A stretch of 64,000 nt of DNA, taken from Flavobacteriales bacterium. Lineage in GTDB: Bacteria; Bacteroidota; Bacteroidia; Flavobacteriales_F; PHOS-HE28. Where the stretch lies: positions 397,362 to 461,361 of the forward strand of contig JADJXF010000009.1 of NCBI GenBank assembly GCA_016715995.1. Reading direction: 5' to 3'. Numbering within the stretch: position 1 is the first letter of the stretch; each line of letters starts with the position of its first letter. The translations under genes were made by a program, and so were the position numbers. A model generated the notes under the pieces. It saw nothing but the letters and a program-made list of their open reading frames with translations, was not told the DNA's origin and ran no database searches. This document shows, piece by piece, positions 53,413 to 61,991 of this stretch.

Positions 53413-54216
53413 TCAGCGAAGAAAGAGCCAATCGGGCAATGGACGCCCGGCGGCACGACGCGCTTTCCGCAAGTGGCGGCGGATAAGCCGGCGCTGCGCG
53501 GCGGTGAATGCCTGGCCATTGTCCCAATCCAAGAGATCGGTCAGCACCGCATCACGCAGGCGGTGCGCGTCGCTCCATTGCGACCGGATGCTCTGGTCGG
53601 GGGCGTCGTTGTAGCGGACAAGGGGCTCTGGGCAATGCAGCACGCGGGTACGCTGCGCCATCCGCAGCCACAGCGCATAGTCCTCCGCGGCCCGCAATCC
53701 GGGTGATTCAGGGAAGCCTCCCGCTGCGAGCACCGCATCGCGCCTCGCCAGCATCGAGCTGCAGATGACGTGGTTCTCCGTCAGGAGCTCGGCTAGTCCC
53801 GATTCCTTGGGCATGGCGGTGAAGTAGGGTGTGGGCGCCTTGCCGTCGGGCCGCACCCTGAGCGCGTTCGTGCTCACCGCCAGGGCATCATGGCCTTCCA
53901 GCCGCGCAAGCTGAGTGGACAGCTTCCCCGGCTCCCAGCTGTCATCGTCGTCGAGGAACGCGATCCAATCACCCAGGGCTTCGTGCAATCCCCTGTTGCG
54001 CGGAACGGCGGGCCGACCCGCAGCTGGCCCATCGATCCACCGGACGCGTGCATCGCCCATGCCCGCGATGCGCGCGCGCGAGTCGTCGGTGCAGCCGTCG
54101 GCGCATACCAGCACTTCGAGCACGGGGCGCGCCTGCTCCAAACAGCTGCGCACGGCGCGCATCAGGGGCTCGGCGCGGTTATGCGTGGGTATGATGACGC
54201 TGACGGTCGGTGTCAT
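53413..54216 (-). CDS. Glycosyltransferase family 2
   Basis: 267 residues, GT-A: TVSVIIPTHNRAEPLMRAVR, EVLVCADGCTDDSRARIAGM, RPAVPRNRGLHEALGDWIAF, LDDDDSWEPGKLSTQLARL and PGLRAAEDYALWLRMAQRT. One base separates its stop from the fucosyltransferase start. The C terminus (AQRRLIRRHLRKARRAAG) is strongly basic. Confidence 0.9.
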   Translation of the reverse strand: MTPTVSVIIPTHNRAEPLMRAVRSCLEQARPVLEVLVCADGCTDDSRARIAGMGDARVRWIDGPAAGRPAVPRNRGLHEALGDWIAFLDDDDSWEPGKLSTQLARLEGHDALAVSTNALRVRPDGKAPTPYFTAMPKESGLAELLTENHVICSSMLARRDAVLAAGGFPESPGLRAAEDYALWLRMAQRTRVLHCPEPLVRYNDAPDQSIRSQWSDAHRLRDAVLTDLLDWDNGQAFTAAQRRLIRRHLRKARRAAGRPLPDWLFLR

Positions 54217-54240
54217 GCTCCGTGTCCGCAGGATTGCTGT

Positions 54241-54960
54241 TCAGCGCCAAAGCCCGCGCTGCACGAATAGGGTGTTGATGTGCGTGTCGGCGTGGACGGA
54301 ATAGCCGCGTGACAACACGAGGTCGATGAGGTCCTTGCGCTTCTCACCTGCGCGCTTCGCCGAGAAGGTGATCGTCTCCACGCAGAGCACCTTCGGCATT
54401 GGGCCATCCGGATTCATGGAACGGATGATGGTCTCGTCAAGGCCCTCCACATCAATGCTCATGAAATCGATGCCGGTGGGAGGGGCGTGCTCCTGAATGA
54501 TGCTGTCAATGGTTCGTATGGGGACAGGCACGCGGTTGGTGACGAAGTATCCCGGATGCTCGGCATGTGCATGGGCCGCCTCTTCTTCGGAGAAGGTGTT
54601 CAGCGTGGGCTCATTGAAGACAAGCAGCTCGGCTGTGCCGGCTTCACCGCCGACGCCGACGCCGAGGTTCGTGTCATCGGGCCGCACGTCGAGGAATGCC
54701 ATGAGCAGCGCGGGGTCCGGCTCCACGTTCACGCCGCGCGCGCCGCGCAGGTAGAAGAGGTAAGTGTTGTTCAGGTACGCGGGGTGGTGGGCGCCCACAT
54801 CGATGTACCAAGGTTTGTCGATGCCGAGCTGCTGAAGGATGAAATCGACGATGAGGTCCTCGCCGCACTGCGCGTACGAGGTCTTCGCATGATTAGGCGG
54901 CGGGGCGCCGAAGAGCCGGTTCCGGAGGCGCTGGAGCATTGGATTGTCTGGACTGCTCAT
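54241..54960 (-). CDS. FkbM family methyltransferase
   Basis: 239 residues of a class I SAM-dependent methyltransferase. KTSYAQCGEDLIVDFILQQL, WYIDVGAHHPAYLNNTYLFY (SAM loop DVGAHHP), GVNVEPDPALLMAF and IDFMSIDVEGLDETIIRSM are the FkbM marks. In polysaccharide loci FkbM proteins O-methylate sugars. The start at 54960 overlaps the 3' end of the wzt gene by 68 bp; ATG 54939 is a shorter alternative. Confidence 0.9.
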   Translation of the reverse strand: MSSPDNPMLQRLRNRLFGAPPPNHAKTSYAQCGEDLIVDFILQQLGIDKPWYIDVGAHHPAYLNNTYLFYLRGARGVNVEPDPALLMAFLDVRPDDTNLGVGVGGEAGTAELLVFNEPTLNTFSEEEAAHAHAEHPGYFVTNRVPVPIRTIDSIIQEHAPPTGIDFMSIDVEGLDETIIRSMNPDGPMPKVLCVETITFSAKRAGEKRKDLIDLVLSRGYSVHADTHINTLFVQRGLWR

Positions 54961-56203
54961 GCGGTGGCTTCGTCAAGGCGCTGATGTCGACGCGCGATTG
55001 GTTCAGCACGAGCCCGCTGCGGTAGTTCACGATGCGCGATTCCGTGGCCCGGGCGGCATCCAGCACCTCGAACCAGGCGGCGTCCTCTGCGTGGTGGAAG
55101 CTCCGTTCATGGTTGCTGAGGCCGATCGTCAGCTTGAAGCGGCCGGCCGCGAGCATGACATCATCGATGTGGAAGACGGCCTCGTGCATGCCCGGTGCGA
55201 TACGCTGCGGAGCGCTCCAGATCGTGCGGACCGGCATGTCGAGTTGGGTGAGTATGCCGACCGCTGCGATGAGATGCTCCAGTTCGCGATCGATCCTGAA
55301 CCGCACGCTGATCTCGAATGGGCTGAGCACGGGCACCTCGCTGGAGACACCGCCTTCCCGCGTGGAGACCGACACGTCGATGATTGCGCCGGGCACGCCT
55401 TCCTCTTTCGGTGGCGCCACTTCGAACCGCCCGTTCGATCCATCACGAGCGGAGAGGTAGCTGCGCACAACATCCTCCATGCTTCCGCTTGCGATGAGAC
55501 GCCCTTTGTTCAGCAGCAGCCCGGTGTTGCACAGCTTCTGCACGGCATCCATGTTATGGCTCACGAAGAGCACGGTGCGCCCTTCGCCGGCCACGCTCCG
55601 CATCTTGCCCAGGCACTTGCGCTGGAATTCGGCGTCGCCCACAGCGAGCACTTCGTCCACGATCAGGATCTCCGGCTCCAGGTGCGCGGCCACGGCGAAG
55701 GCTAGCCGCACATACATGCCGCTGCTGTATCGCTTCACCGGCGTGTCCAGGAAGCGATCCACCTCGGCGAAGGCCACGATCTCGTCGAACTTCGATGCGA
55801 TCTCCGTGCGGCTCATGCCCAGGATGGCGCCGTTGAGGAAGATGTTCTCGCGGCCGGAGAGCTCGGGATGGAAGCCGGTGCCCACCTCGAGCAGGCTGGC
55901 CACGCGCCCATCGATGGTGACGCGCCCGCTGCTCGGCGGCGTGATGCGGCTGAGGATCTTCAGCAGGGTGCTCTTGCCCGCACCGTTGCGGCCGATGATG
56001 CCCACGCGGTCGCCGGCATTCACCGTGAAGCTCACGTCGTCGAGCGCGCGGAACTCCTCGGTGGTCTCCCCGGCGCTGCGGCGGAAGAGGCCCTTCACGC
56101 GCTCGGCCATCACATCGCGCAATGCCGTGTAGCGCTCATGCTGCTTGTGGCGCAGCTGGAAGCGCTTGCCCAGGTGCTCGACAGTGATGATGGGTGCGGC
56201 CAT
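54893..56203 (-). CDS. Polysaccharide ABC transporter ATP-binding protein (Wzt-like)
   Basis: 436 residues. The nucleotide-binding domain has Walker A GRNGAGKST (71-79), the signature region YSSGMYVRLAFA (159-170) and Walker B ILIVDEVLAVGD (179-190). A C-terminal domain (about 255-410) is beta-rich (EISVRFRIDRELEHLIAAVG, VFHIDDVMLAAGRFKLTIGL), the position where Wzt carries its glycan-binding domain. The pair with the permease moves finished, lipid-linked glycan across the inner membrane. It lies 1 bp from the permease gene. Confidence 0.92.
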   Translation of the reverse strand: MAAPIITVEHLGKRFQLRHKQHERYTALRDVMAERVKGLFRRSAGETTEEFRALDDVSFTVNAGDRVGIIGRNGAGKSTLLKILSRITPPSSGRVTIDGRVASLLEVGTGFHPELSGRENIFLNGAILGMSRTEIASKFDEIVAFAEVDRFLDTPVKRYSSGMYVRLAFAVAAHLEPEILIVDEVLAVGDAEFQRKCLGKMRSVAGEGRTVLFVSHNMDAVQKLCNTGLLLNKGRLIASGSMEDVVRSYLSARDGSNGRFEVAPPKEEGVPGAIIDVSVSTREGGVSSEVPVLSPFEISVRFRIDRELEHLIAAVGILTQLDMPVRTIWSAPQRIAPGMHEAVFHIDDVMLAAGRFKLTIGLSNHERSFHHAEDAAWFEVLDAARATESRIVNYRSGLVLNQSRVDISALTKPPHEQSRQSNAPAPPEPALRRPAA

Positions 56204-56204
56204 G

Positions 56205-57047
56205 TCAGATCACGTCGGCGAAGCCGCGCTCGGTGCGGCGGAAGTAGCGGATGCCCACCACGAGCAGCAGCAGGCTCACGGCGGTGGAGACCAGGAAGCC
56301 TTGCGTGTGCAGCTCCGTACGCCCGCCGAGCAGGCACCAGCGGAAGCCGTCGATAACGCCCACCAGCGGATTGAGGTCGTAGAGCCATTTCACCGCTTCG
56401 GGGATGCGCGCGCTGTTGCGGATGTCGGCGCTGGTGAAGGCCACCGGGCTCACGTACAGGCCCGCCTGCACGATGAAGGGCACGATGTAGCGGAAGTCGC
56501 GGTACTTCACGTTCAGGGCGGCGATGAGCAGGCCGCTGCCCAGCGCGGTCACCAAGGCCAGTAGCAGGAAGAGTGGCAGCAGCAGCAGCCGGGCATCGGG
56601 GGTGAAGCAGTACACGCCCATCAGCACCAGCACGATGACGAAGGAGATGAGGAAATCAATGAGGCAGACGATGATGGTGCTGGCCGGTACGATCAGGCGC
56701 GGGAAGTACACCTTGGTCAGCAGGTTGCTGTTGCTGATGAGGCTGTTGCTCGCCTCGCTGAAGGCGGTGCTGAAGAAGGTCCACGGCAGGGTTGCGGCGG
56801 CCACCAGCAGCAGGCGCGGCACATCGCCGGGCACTTTGCTCTCGAAGAGCCAGCCTAGGAAAGCCATGGTGCCCAGGGTGAGCAGGGGTTTCAGCACGCT
56901 CCAAGCGATGCCGATGGCGGTCTGCTTGTAGCGCACCAGGACGTCGCGCCAGGCCAGGAAGCCGAAGAGCCCGCGGTAGGTCCACAGGTCGCGCCAGTAG
57001 TGGCGGTCGGCGCTGCCCGGCTCCAGTACGATGCGGTGCTTGCTCAT
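56205..57047 (-). CDS. Polysaccharide ABC transporter permease (Wzm-like)
   Basis: 280 residues of the ABC-2 type. The N-terminal amphipathic part YWRDLWTYRGLFGFLAWRDV and LVRYKQTAIGIAWSVLKPLL is typical of O-antigen/teichoic acid exporters. Six hydrophobic helices follow and the C-terminal FRRTERGFADVI is a family hallmark. It is the first gene of the leftward operon. Confidence 0.93.
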   Translation of the reverse strand: MSKHRIVLEPGSADRHYWRDLWTYRGLFGFLAWRDVLVRYKQTAIGIAWSVLKPLLTLGTMAFLGWLFESKVPGDVPRLLLVAAATLPWTFFSTAFSEASNSLISNSNLLTKVYFPRLIVPASTIIVCLIDFLISFVIVLVLMGVYCFTPDARLLLLPLFLLLALVTALGSGLLIAALNVKYRDFRYIVPFIVQAGLYVSPVAFTSADIRNSARIPEAVKWLYDLNPLVGVIDGFRWCLLGGRTELHTQGFLVSTAVSLLLLVVGIRYFRRTERGFADVI

Positions 57048-57093
57048 GCGGCCGGGCGAAAGTACCGAACCGGGTGGGCTGGGCCGGTCCGGT

Positions 57094-57825
57094 TCACGCC
57101 AGCAGCCACAGCGCGCCCAAGGAGCCGCCCACCAGCACCAGCAGGTAGAGCGTCAGCAACGCCAGGTAAGAGAGCAGTTGCCGTCCGGTGGCCCGAGTGA
57201 ACGCACGGCGCAGCGCGAGGTACAGATACGCCAGCGCCCACAGGAGCAGCGCCAGCACGAGCACCTGGTTCACGGCCACCAGGTCCCATCTCACCAGCAG
57301 GCGCGAGAGCAGACCATACCCGCCGAAGACGAGGAAGACGAACGAGTGGAAATGCGCCGAGAAGATGAAGGGCTTCACGAAGGTGCCGCCTTTCTCGCGG
57401 TGCAGCGCATGAAGCAGCAGCGCGAAGAGCGGCAGGAAGAGGAAGAAGAGCTTGGGTAGCACCGATGCGAAGAAGTTGTCCCAGAACACCTGCTCGCGCA
57501 GCAATTCATCCTCGCCGTCCATGGCCGGGGAGCGACCCGTGCCCACCACCAGGAAGAATAGCACGCTGAGGAAGATGAAGAGGCGCAGCGGGGGGATGTA
57601 GCGCGCGCGGCGGCCGCGCATGTATTCCAGCGTGAGCTGGCCGGCAAAGAGCAAGGGCTTCAAGCTGCGCGTGATCTTGCTGTCGAAGGTGAAATAATCC
57701 CCGAGGAACTGGTCAACGAAATGGCGGAAGCTGTTGTCGCCCACGGCCGTCTGGCCGCAGCGCGCGCAATAACCGTCGTCCGGGCGCATGGCCGCATCGC
57801 AGTTGGGGCAGGTCAGCGCATCCAT
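57094..57825 (-). CDS. DUF3667 zinc-ribbon membrane protein
   Basis: 243 residues. An N-terminal zinc ribbon (CPNCDAAMRPDDGYCARCGQ, four cysteines, residues 5-24) precedes SFRHFVDQFLGDYFTFDSKI and four or five helices. The stretch YIPPLRLFIFLSVLFFLVVG is a DUF3667 mark. Function unknown; common in Bacteroidota. The open frame extends upstream of ATG 57825 but lacks family residues. It is 46 bp upstream of the permease gene and may or may not be in the same transcript. Confidence 0.82.
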   Translation of the reverse strand: MDALTCPNCDAAMRPDDGYCARCGQTAVGDNSFRHFVDQFLGDYFTFDSKITRSLKPLLFAGQLTLEYMRGRRARYIPPLRLFIFLSVLFFLVVGTGRSPAMDGEDELLREQVFWDNFFASVLPKLFFLFLPLFALLLHALHREKGGTFVKPFIFSAHFHSFVFLVFGGYGLLSRLLVRWDLVAVNQVLVLALLLWALAYLYLALRRAFTRATGRQLLSYLALLTLYLLVLVGGSLGALWLLA

Positions 57826-57892
57826 CGGCGCCAATGTTACAAGCAGCTGGGCTTCCACGTCCCATCGGGTGTGCTGGAGTTGAAGAACAGGG

Positions 57893-57976
57893 AACCATGA
57901 ATAGAGGAATGAACGGCAATGGCATGCGTTGCCAAGACCTGGACGCATTCACGTCCATCAACGTTCATTCATGGTT
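57893..57976. repeat. Imperfect inverted repeat in a gene-free stretch
   Basis: AACCATGAAT and GAATGAACG (57893-57915, with AGAG inserted) mirror CGTTCATTCATGGTT (57962-57976). A smaller GGCAA/TTGCC hairpin lies between. No gene is seen in 57826-58072 otherwise. Confidence 0.4.
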
Positions 57977-58072
57977 TGTTCCTCAGCGCTTGCCTTTCGC
58001 GACGGAGGATGAACGGCCGTAGTGCTTTCCCGATCTGATCGGCTGCGATCGCTGATTCTATTTTTACACGGA

Positions 58073-58441
58073 ATGGCCCCAGCGGAGCGGACAGAGCATC
58101 AGGGCAGAACGCGGTGGGCCATGGCCGTGGCAGTTGTCCTGCTGCCCATCGCGTTGCTGGCGCAGACATCGCCCACCGTGGCCGCCAAGCCACAGCCCGC
58201 AGAGCCGGTGGAAGTGAAGAAGGAAGAGCCCAAGCCGCCGCCCGTGAAGACCCTGGATACCGGCGAGAGCATCGGTTTCATGGGCCGCAAGCTCTGGTTC
58301 GAGGTGCGCCGCCGCATGAACCTCACCACCGAGCAGGAGGAAGCTCAGCACCGCGCCGCCGAGAAGTCCTACCGGTTGAAAGTGGGCGGCTTGCGCGTGG
58401 AGAGCGGCGCAGCGCCGCCTGCCGAAGCGACCAAGCGCTGA
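58073..58441 (+). CDS. Small secreted protein, unknown
   Basis: 122 residues: a signal-like helix (AMAVAVVLLPIALLAQ), a proline- and lysine-rich linker (PAEPVEVKKEEPKPPPVK), then SIGFMGRKLWFEVRRRMNLT and a charged helix. I do not recognise it. The frame opens upstream at GTG 58022; ATG 58073 follows a promoter-like TTCTATTTTTACACG and ATG 58121 is a third option. Confidence 0.6.
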   Translation: MAPAERTEHQGRTRWAMAVAVVLLPIALLAQTSPTVAAKPQPAEPVEVKKEEPKPPPVKTLDTGESIGFMGRKLWFEVRRRMNLTTEQEEAQHRAAEKSYRLKVGGLRVESGAAPPAEATKR

Positions 58442-58503
58442 GGGGACTGTGATTCCAGCGTTCGAGCCCATCCGCGCTGCAAGAACGAGGCATACTGGAT
58501 AAG

Positions 58504-58558
58504 GCATCAGCCCTCCGAGGAGGAACGCAACCTACATTCTAGCCGTCCATCTTGACGG
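58504..58558. repeat. Dispersed repeat, copy 1
   Basis: A 38-bp core (AGGAACGCAACCTACATTCT and the following 18 bases, about 58521-58558) matches 60688-60725 with four differences, all transitions. The end can form a small CCGTC-CATCTT-GACGG hairpin. Confidence 0.7.
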
Positions 58559-58563
58559 AAAAC

Positions 58564-58938
58564 ATGACAGTGCCCGGCAACCCTTGCCCCATCGGCGGCC
58601 TTGTGCCGTGGGCCCGGGGCATCTGGCCCATTCGCTGGCGCGGGCCGCACCCCGTGCTGCTGTGGCTGTACACCATACACGAGAAGCAGGAGCATCAGCC
58701 GCTGCACATCCATTGGAATGTGAGCCAGGCCGATATCGTGAGGGCCATGGAGGAGCGCGCGGCCTTCAAGCCGCGCCAGATGGTGCAGCTAGGCCCCATG
58801 GTGCGCCTCCGCATCCTCAAGCGCAAGTGGAGCTTCGAGCGCGGTTGCTTCTTCTACCTCATTGAGGGCGCGCGGCAAGGCAGGGAATGGAGTTTGGAGG
58901 AGGAGGAACTGATAAAACGGGTGAGGGGGGCGGAGTGA
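58564..58938 (+). CDS. Hypothetical protein
   Basis: 124 residues, soluble, starting MTVPGNPCPIGGLVPWARGI. It holds a His/Trp-rich stretch (WLYTIHEKQEHQPLHIHWNV) and a C terminus SLEEEELIKRVRGAE. No family recognised. The frame can also start at TTG 58552; ATG 58564 is preferred. The repeat copy just upstream may include its promoter or leader. Confidence 0.55.
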   Translation: MTVPGNPCPIGGLVPWARGIWPIRWRGPHPVLLWLYTIHEKQEHQPLHIHWNVSQADIVRAMEERAAFKPRQMVQLGPMVRLRILKRKWSFERGCFFYLIEGARQGREWSLEEEELIKRVRGAE

Positions 58939-59116
58939 GTCCTTGCACAAGTGCGCGAATTGACTTGTCCCTGAAATGGGTTTACGCAAACCGGCGCCGC
59001 CACACTTCTGGGGCGATATGGGGCGCTCTCTCCCCGTGCAGGATCGTGCTTGTGCCGCCTGCGCCCAGGGATAGGAGGGGAACGATACTTGGGCCGTTCA
59101 GCCTAAACCAGAACCA

Positions 59117-59569
59117 ATGAGAACGCATGTATGGATCCTTTCGGTGATGGTGGTGCTTGGCGCTACCGCTTGCGGCGACGCGGAGAACAAGTCGACACCC
59201 AATGTGCACGATGGCGTGAGCGCAACTGTTGTGGACGATAGGACGGTGGTGGTGGACGAAGCGGCCATTGCCCGCAGAAGTACACGCATCGATGGCATGG
59301 CCTCCTGCATCCGCCTAGGCAACGCCGATACCTGGAAGGAGTTGAGCCTGACCACCGACCAGATACGCTGGATGGAGGAACTGCAAGGCCGCATGGTGGC
59401 ACGCAACGAGAAGACCACCGCATCGGTGGACAAGGATCATGGCGAGACCGCCCCTTACACCTTCAGCGCGGCCGAGCGGCGCAAGCTGGCCGAGATCCTC
59501 ACGGATGACCAATTGGAGCAGTGGACGGCCATGTGCCCGGACCAAGCCGCCGTTTCGCGCTTGCAATAG
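59117..59569 (+). CDS. Putative lipoprotein
   Basis: 150 residues with a lipobox (MRTHVWILSVMVVLGATAC, lipid C19). The mature part is acidic and ends with a helical segment (AAERRKLAEILTDDQLEQWT) that resembles the small Spy/LTXXQ-like helices seen in other secreted proteins, but the match is weak. An ATACTTGG promoter-like sequence lies about 30 nt upstream. No functional clue. Confidence 0.65.
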   Translation: MRTHVWILSVMVVLGATACGDAENKSTPNVHDGVSATVVDDRTVVVDEAAIARRSTRIDGMASCIRLGNADTWKELSLTTDQIRWMEELQGRMVARNEKTTASVDKDHGETAPYTFSAAERRKLAEILTDDQLEQWTAMCPDQAAVSRLQ

Positions 59570-59622
59570 ACGTGCACGAACGCCTCGGAACCCTCTTATC
59601 ACCAGTGCGAACGACCCTCACC

Positions 59623-59760
59623 ATGGCTCACCCACAGGAATCCCGGAGCATCGCCAATACCGTTGCCCGGTCCGTGATCATCGTCGTGATGCTCTTCGGT
59701 CTCTTCGGCTTGTTGCACTACGTGTTCACCGGCCCTGCCATTAGCGTGGCACAGCCCTAG
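59623..59760 (+). CDS. Small single-helix protein
   Basis: 45 residues: AHPQESRSIANTVARSV followed by a membrane helix IIVVMLFGLFGLLHYVFT and a short tail. It is short but has a coherent hydrophobic helix and a good ATG. It lies 53 bp after the lipoprotein gene. Confidence 0.45.
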   Translation: MAHPQESRSIANTVARSVIIVVMLFGLFGLLHYVFTGPAISVAQP

Positions 59761-59898
59761 GCCGCGTTTTGGAGTGAACGGCAGCGTCATCCTCTGGTAC
59801 CTCGTATGGAATACGGGTCCCCGAAGACCGGAGACCCTGGGGCGGTTCGGTGCCAGAAGTCGCCGCTTTCGTTGGTGGATCCGTATGTTCGGACCATC

Positions 59899-60228
59899 AT
59901 GAGCACGTTCGAATTGTTCCGCGACGAAAACAAGGATCTCTGTTTCCGCCTGAAGACCGCAAGCGGCACGGTCCTACTTACCAGCGAAGGCTTCGCCAGC
60001 AGGGCGGAAGCCGAAGAGGGCATTGAACTCGCGCAGCGTCTTGCGCCGGAAGCGCGCAACTACGAGCGCAGCCGCAGCAACGCCGGACACAGCTTCACCT
60101 TGCAGACCTATGAAGGAGAAGTGGTGGGCACCGGCGAGATTTTTCCCTCCACCGCCGCACGCGACAAGGCCATTGAGGCCGTCAAGGACCTTGCGCCGGA
60201 GGCGGAGGTGGTAGGGCTTGATCGCTGA
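59899..60228 (+). CDS. YegP-like protein with two DUF1508 repeats
   Basis: 109 residues containing two tandem DUF1508 units: FELFRDENKDLCFRLKTASG with EGFASRAEAEEGIE, and HSFTLQTYEGEVVGTGEIFP with AARDKAIEAVKDLAP. This small alpha/beta fold is widespread and of unknown function. The start at ATG 59899 begins right at the first unit. No operon partner is apparent. Confidence 0.88.
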   Translation: MSTFELFRDENKDLCFRLKTASGTVLLTSEGFASRAEAEEGIELAQRLAPEARNYERSRSNAGHSFTLQTYEGEVVGTGEIFPSTAARDKAIEAVKDLAPEAEVVGLDR

Positions 60229-60306
60229 GCGCTCCTTAAGTGCCTGGTTTGCAAAGGGCGGCGGTGCAAGATCACCGGGACCAGGTCCGCAACACTGTCG
60301 GCATGC

Positions 60307-60668
60307 ATGGCCCAGGAATCCTGCCCTTACCCGTGTAAACCACGGTCCTGCACCCGTGTAAACACCGGTGGTGAATGTGGGCGCCAACCACCTGTTTTGC
60401 CGGGTGGAGCACACGGGTGCCAGAACCACCGCCGACGCGGCGTCCTCACCGCCCGCGAGCGCGAGTACATCGCATTGGTGTGCCGCTTCCCGGAACCCAC
60501 GGTGGCCGACATCGCCGAGTTCATGGCCTCAGCCCCAACACCGTGCTCACCCACCGCCGCAAAGTGTACCAGAAGCTCGGCGTGTCCTGCCGGCTCGACC
60601 TCTACCACCGCGCCATAGAGCTCGGGCTGGTGGTGTGCAGGTGCTGCAAGCAGCGGCATGCTGGGTAG
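60307..60668 (+). pseudogene. LuxR-type helix-turn-helix protein, frameshifted
   Basis: The two frames together read LTAREREYIALVCRFPEPTV, ADIAEFM, then after a shift GLSPNTVLTHRRKVYQKLGV, SCRLDLYHRAIELGLVVC: a complete LuxR/GerE DNA-binding domain. The shift is at 60523-60527, where ATGGCCTC would restore the frame if it read ATGGGCCTC (one G missing from a G run). The N-terminal codons before 60430 look odd (many Cys/Pro), so the true start and any receiver domain are uncertain. Two CCCGTGTAAAC repeats lie inside that part. Confidence 0.7.
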
Positions 60669-60669
60669 T

Positions 60670-60725
60670 GCGTCATGCCTTCCAAAGAGGAACGCAGCCT
60701 ACATTCTAGTCGTCCACCTTAACGG
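60670..60725. repeat. Dispersed repeat, copy 2
   Basis: This 56-bp stretch contains the same core (AGGAACGCAGCCTACATTCT and on) as 58504-58558. It ends 6 bp before the stop of the leftward T9SS type B cargo gene. Confidence 0.7.
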
Positions 60726-60730
60726 TAACC

Positions 60731-61651
60731 CTACCGCAGCAAGGTGATGGTGCCGCGTTCGGTGCTGGCCTGGCCGTCCGTGTAGACCACGGTGGCCACG
60801 AAGTAGTAGATGCCTGACGGACAGTCGCCATCGTTGTCGCGTCCGGTCCAAGCATCGCCCAAGTGCCTGCACGTGTACACAGGAGCGCCCCACCGGTTGT
60901 AGATGCTCGCGTGCAGCGCCGCGATGTTGGTGCCGGAGATCGCCCATGTGCTGTTCGCATCATCGCCGTTGGGGGTGAATACGTTCGGAACGAAAAGGGC
61001 ATTCGCGGCAGCGTCGGCGATTGGTTCGTCCGGCTCGTCCGGAACGTCCGGCTCCACTATACGAGCCAGGTTGTCGATCAGCGCCGCGCTGTTCTGGAAG
61101 TTCGTGGGCGGCGTGAAGAAGGGACGGATGAACATGCGGCTGTACGTGTTCAGTGCGGGCGTGAACGTTACCGTGAACGTCTGCCAGCTGAAATTGGTCA
61201 GCACGGGCGACGCCCAGAGGAGTTCCTGGTCCATCCAGCCCGGGCAGTTCCCGCTGAAGCCGAAGACCTGCACCACGCAAGGGTTGTTGAAGTAGTACGT
61301 TGTCCAACCAAAGTCCCCGTTGAAATTCTGCGACAGGGAGAGATCGAGGGTGAAGGAATCGGTTGCGAACTGCTCGAAGGGGCTGAAGGAGCTCCGTCCA
61401 TACGGTCTCCACCGATCCAGGAGGGCCAATGGCGCGTGTAACAAGTGAGATGTACGACCCGCCCTGCGATGGCGGTACAGTATTCCCGAAGAAGCCGGGC
61501 TGCGTATCGGTGGAGGATTGGCCCACCGGGCAATTGTGCCAACCGGGTGGCGGAACCCTTGCTGAAGCGGCCCTTCAAAGCCATCATTCGTGGTCAGGTA
61601 CTGGGCCCATGCCCCGCCGCAGCACGCCAAGCAGCCCGTGCAGAGCAGCAT
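60731..61651 (-). pseudogene. T9SS type B cargo protein (gliding-motility C-terminal domain), two frameshifts
   Basis: ATG 61651 gives a signal sequence (MLLCTGCLACCGGAWAQ) and GFEGPLQQGFRHPVGTIARW. The reading then continues in another frame (GQSSTDTQPGFFGNTVPPSQ, SYISLVTRAIGPPGSVETVW) and returns to the first at SPFEQFATDSFTLDLSLSQN, so two indels are needed: about 61520-61526 (G run) and 61379-61382 (C run on the coding strand). The C terminus from about residue 220 is the CHU_C domain (FVPNVFTPNGDDANSTWAIS, YNRWGAPVYTCRHLGDAWTG, CPSGIYYFVATVVYTDG), which directs T9SS export. Confidence 0.82.
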
Positions 61652-61848
61652 GCGCCGCAACAGGTTCAAGCCTGACCGAATCGCGTCTGGATCCACCGCC
61701 GGGCGGTGGGCCGATGGTAAAAGCCCACCAGCGAATGTAACGGCGATCGGCCCTGCGTAGTGCCTCAGGTTGGCATGGACGAGTACGCTGACTATGGAGG
61801 AGCGCGTCGGCCTGGAAGCCGCGCGAGGTTGTGCAGCCCGTCTCTTGT

Positions 61849-61893
61849 CGAGCGTAGCCGCAGGTGCACCTGCCGAGGGCACGGCTACGCTCG
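61849..61893. repeat. REP-like inverted repeat with inner palindrome
   Basis: CGAGCGTAGCCG (61849-61860) and CGGCTACGCTCG (61882-61893) are a perfect 12-bp inverted repeat. Between them is the palindrome CAGGTGCACCTG. The rest of the 340-bp space 61652-61991 shows no gene. Confidence 0.75.
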
Positions 61894-61991
61894 GTTGGGG
61901 TCCTACACCCAGGTTATAATTCAACGCAGGGGACCCCCGTGAGTAGGTCCTTGATTGGGGCATAATCGCCTCCACCAATCTCCTGCTCGAT

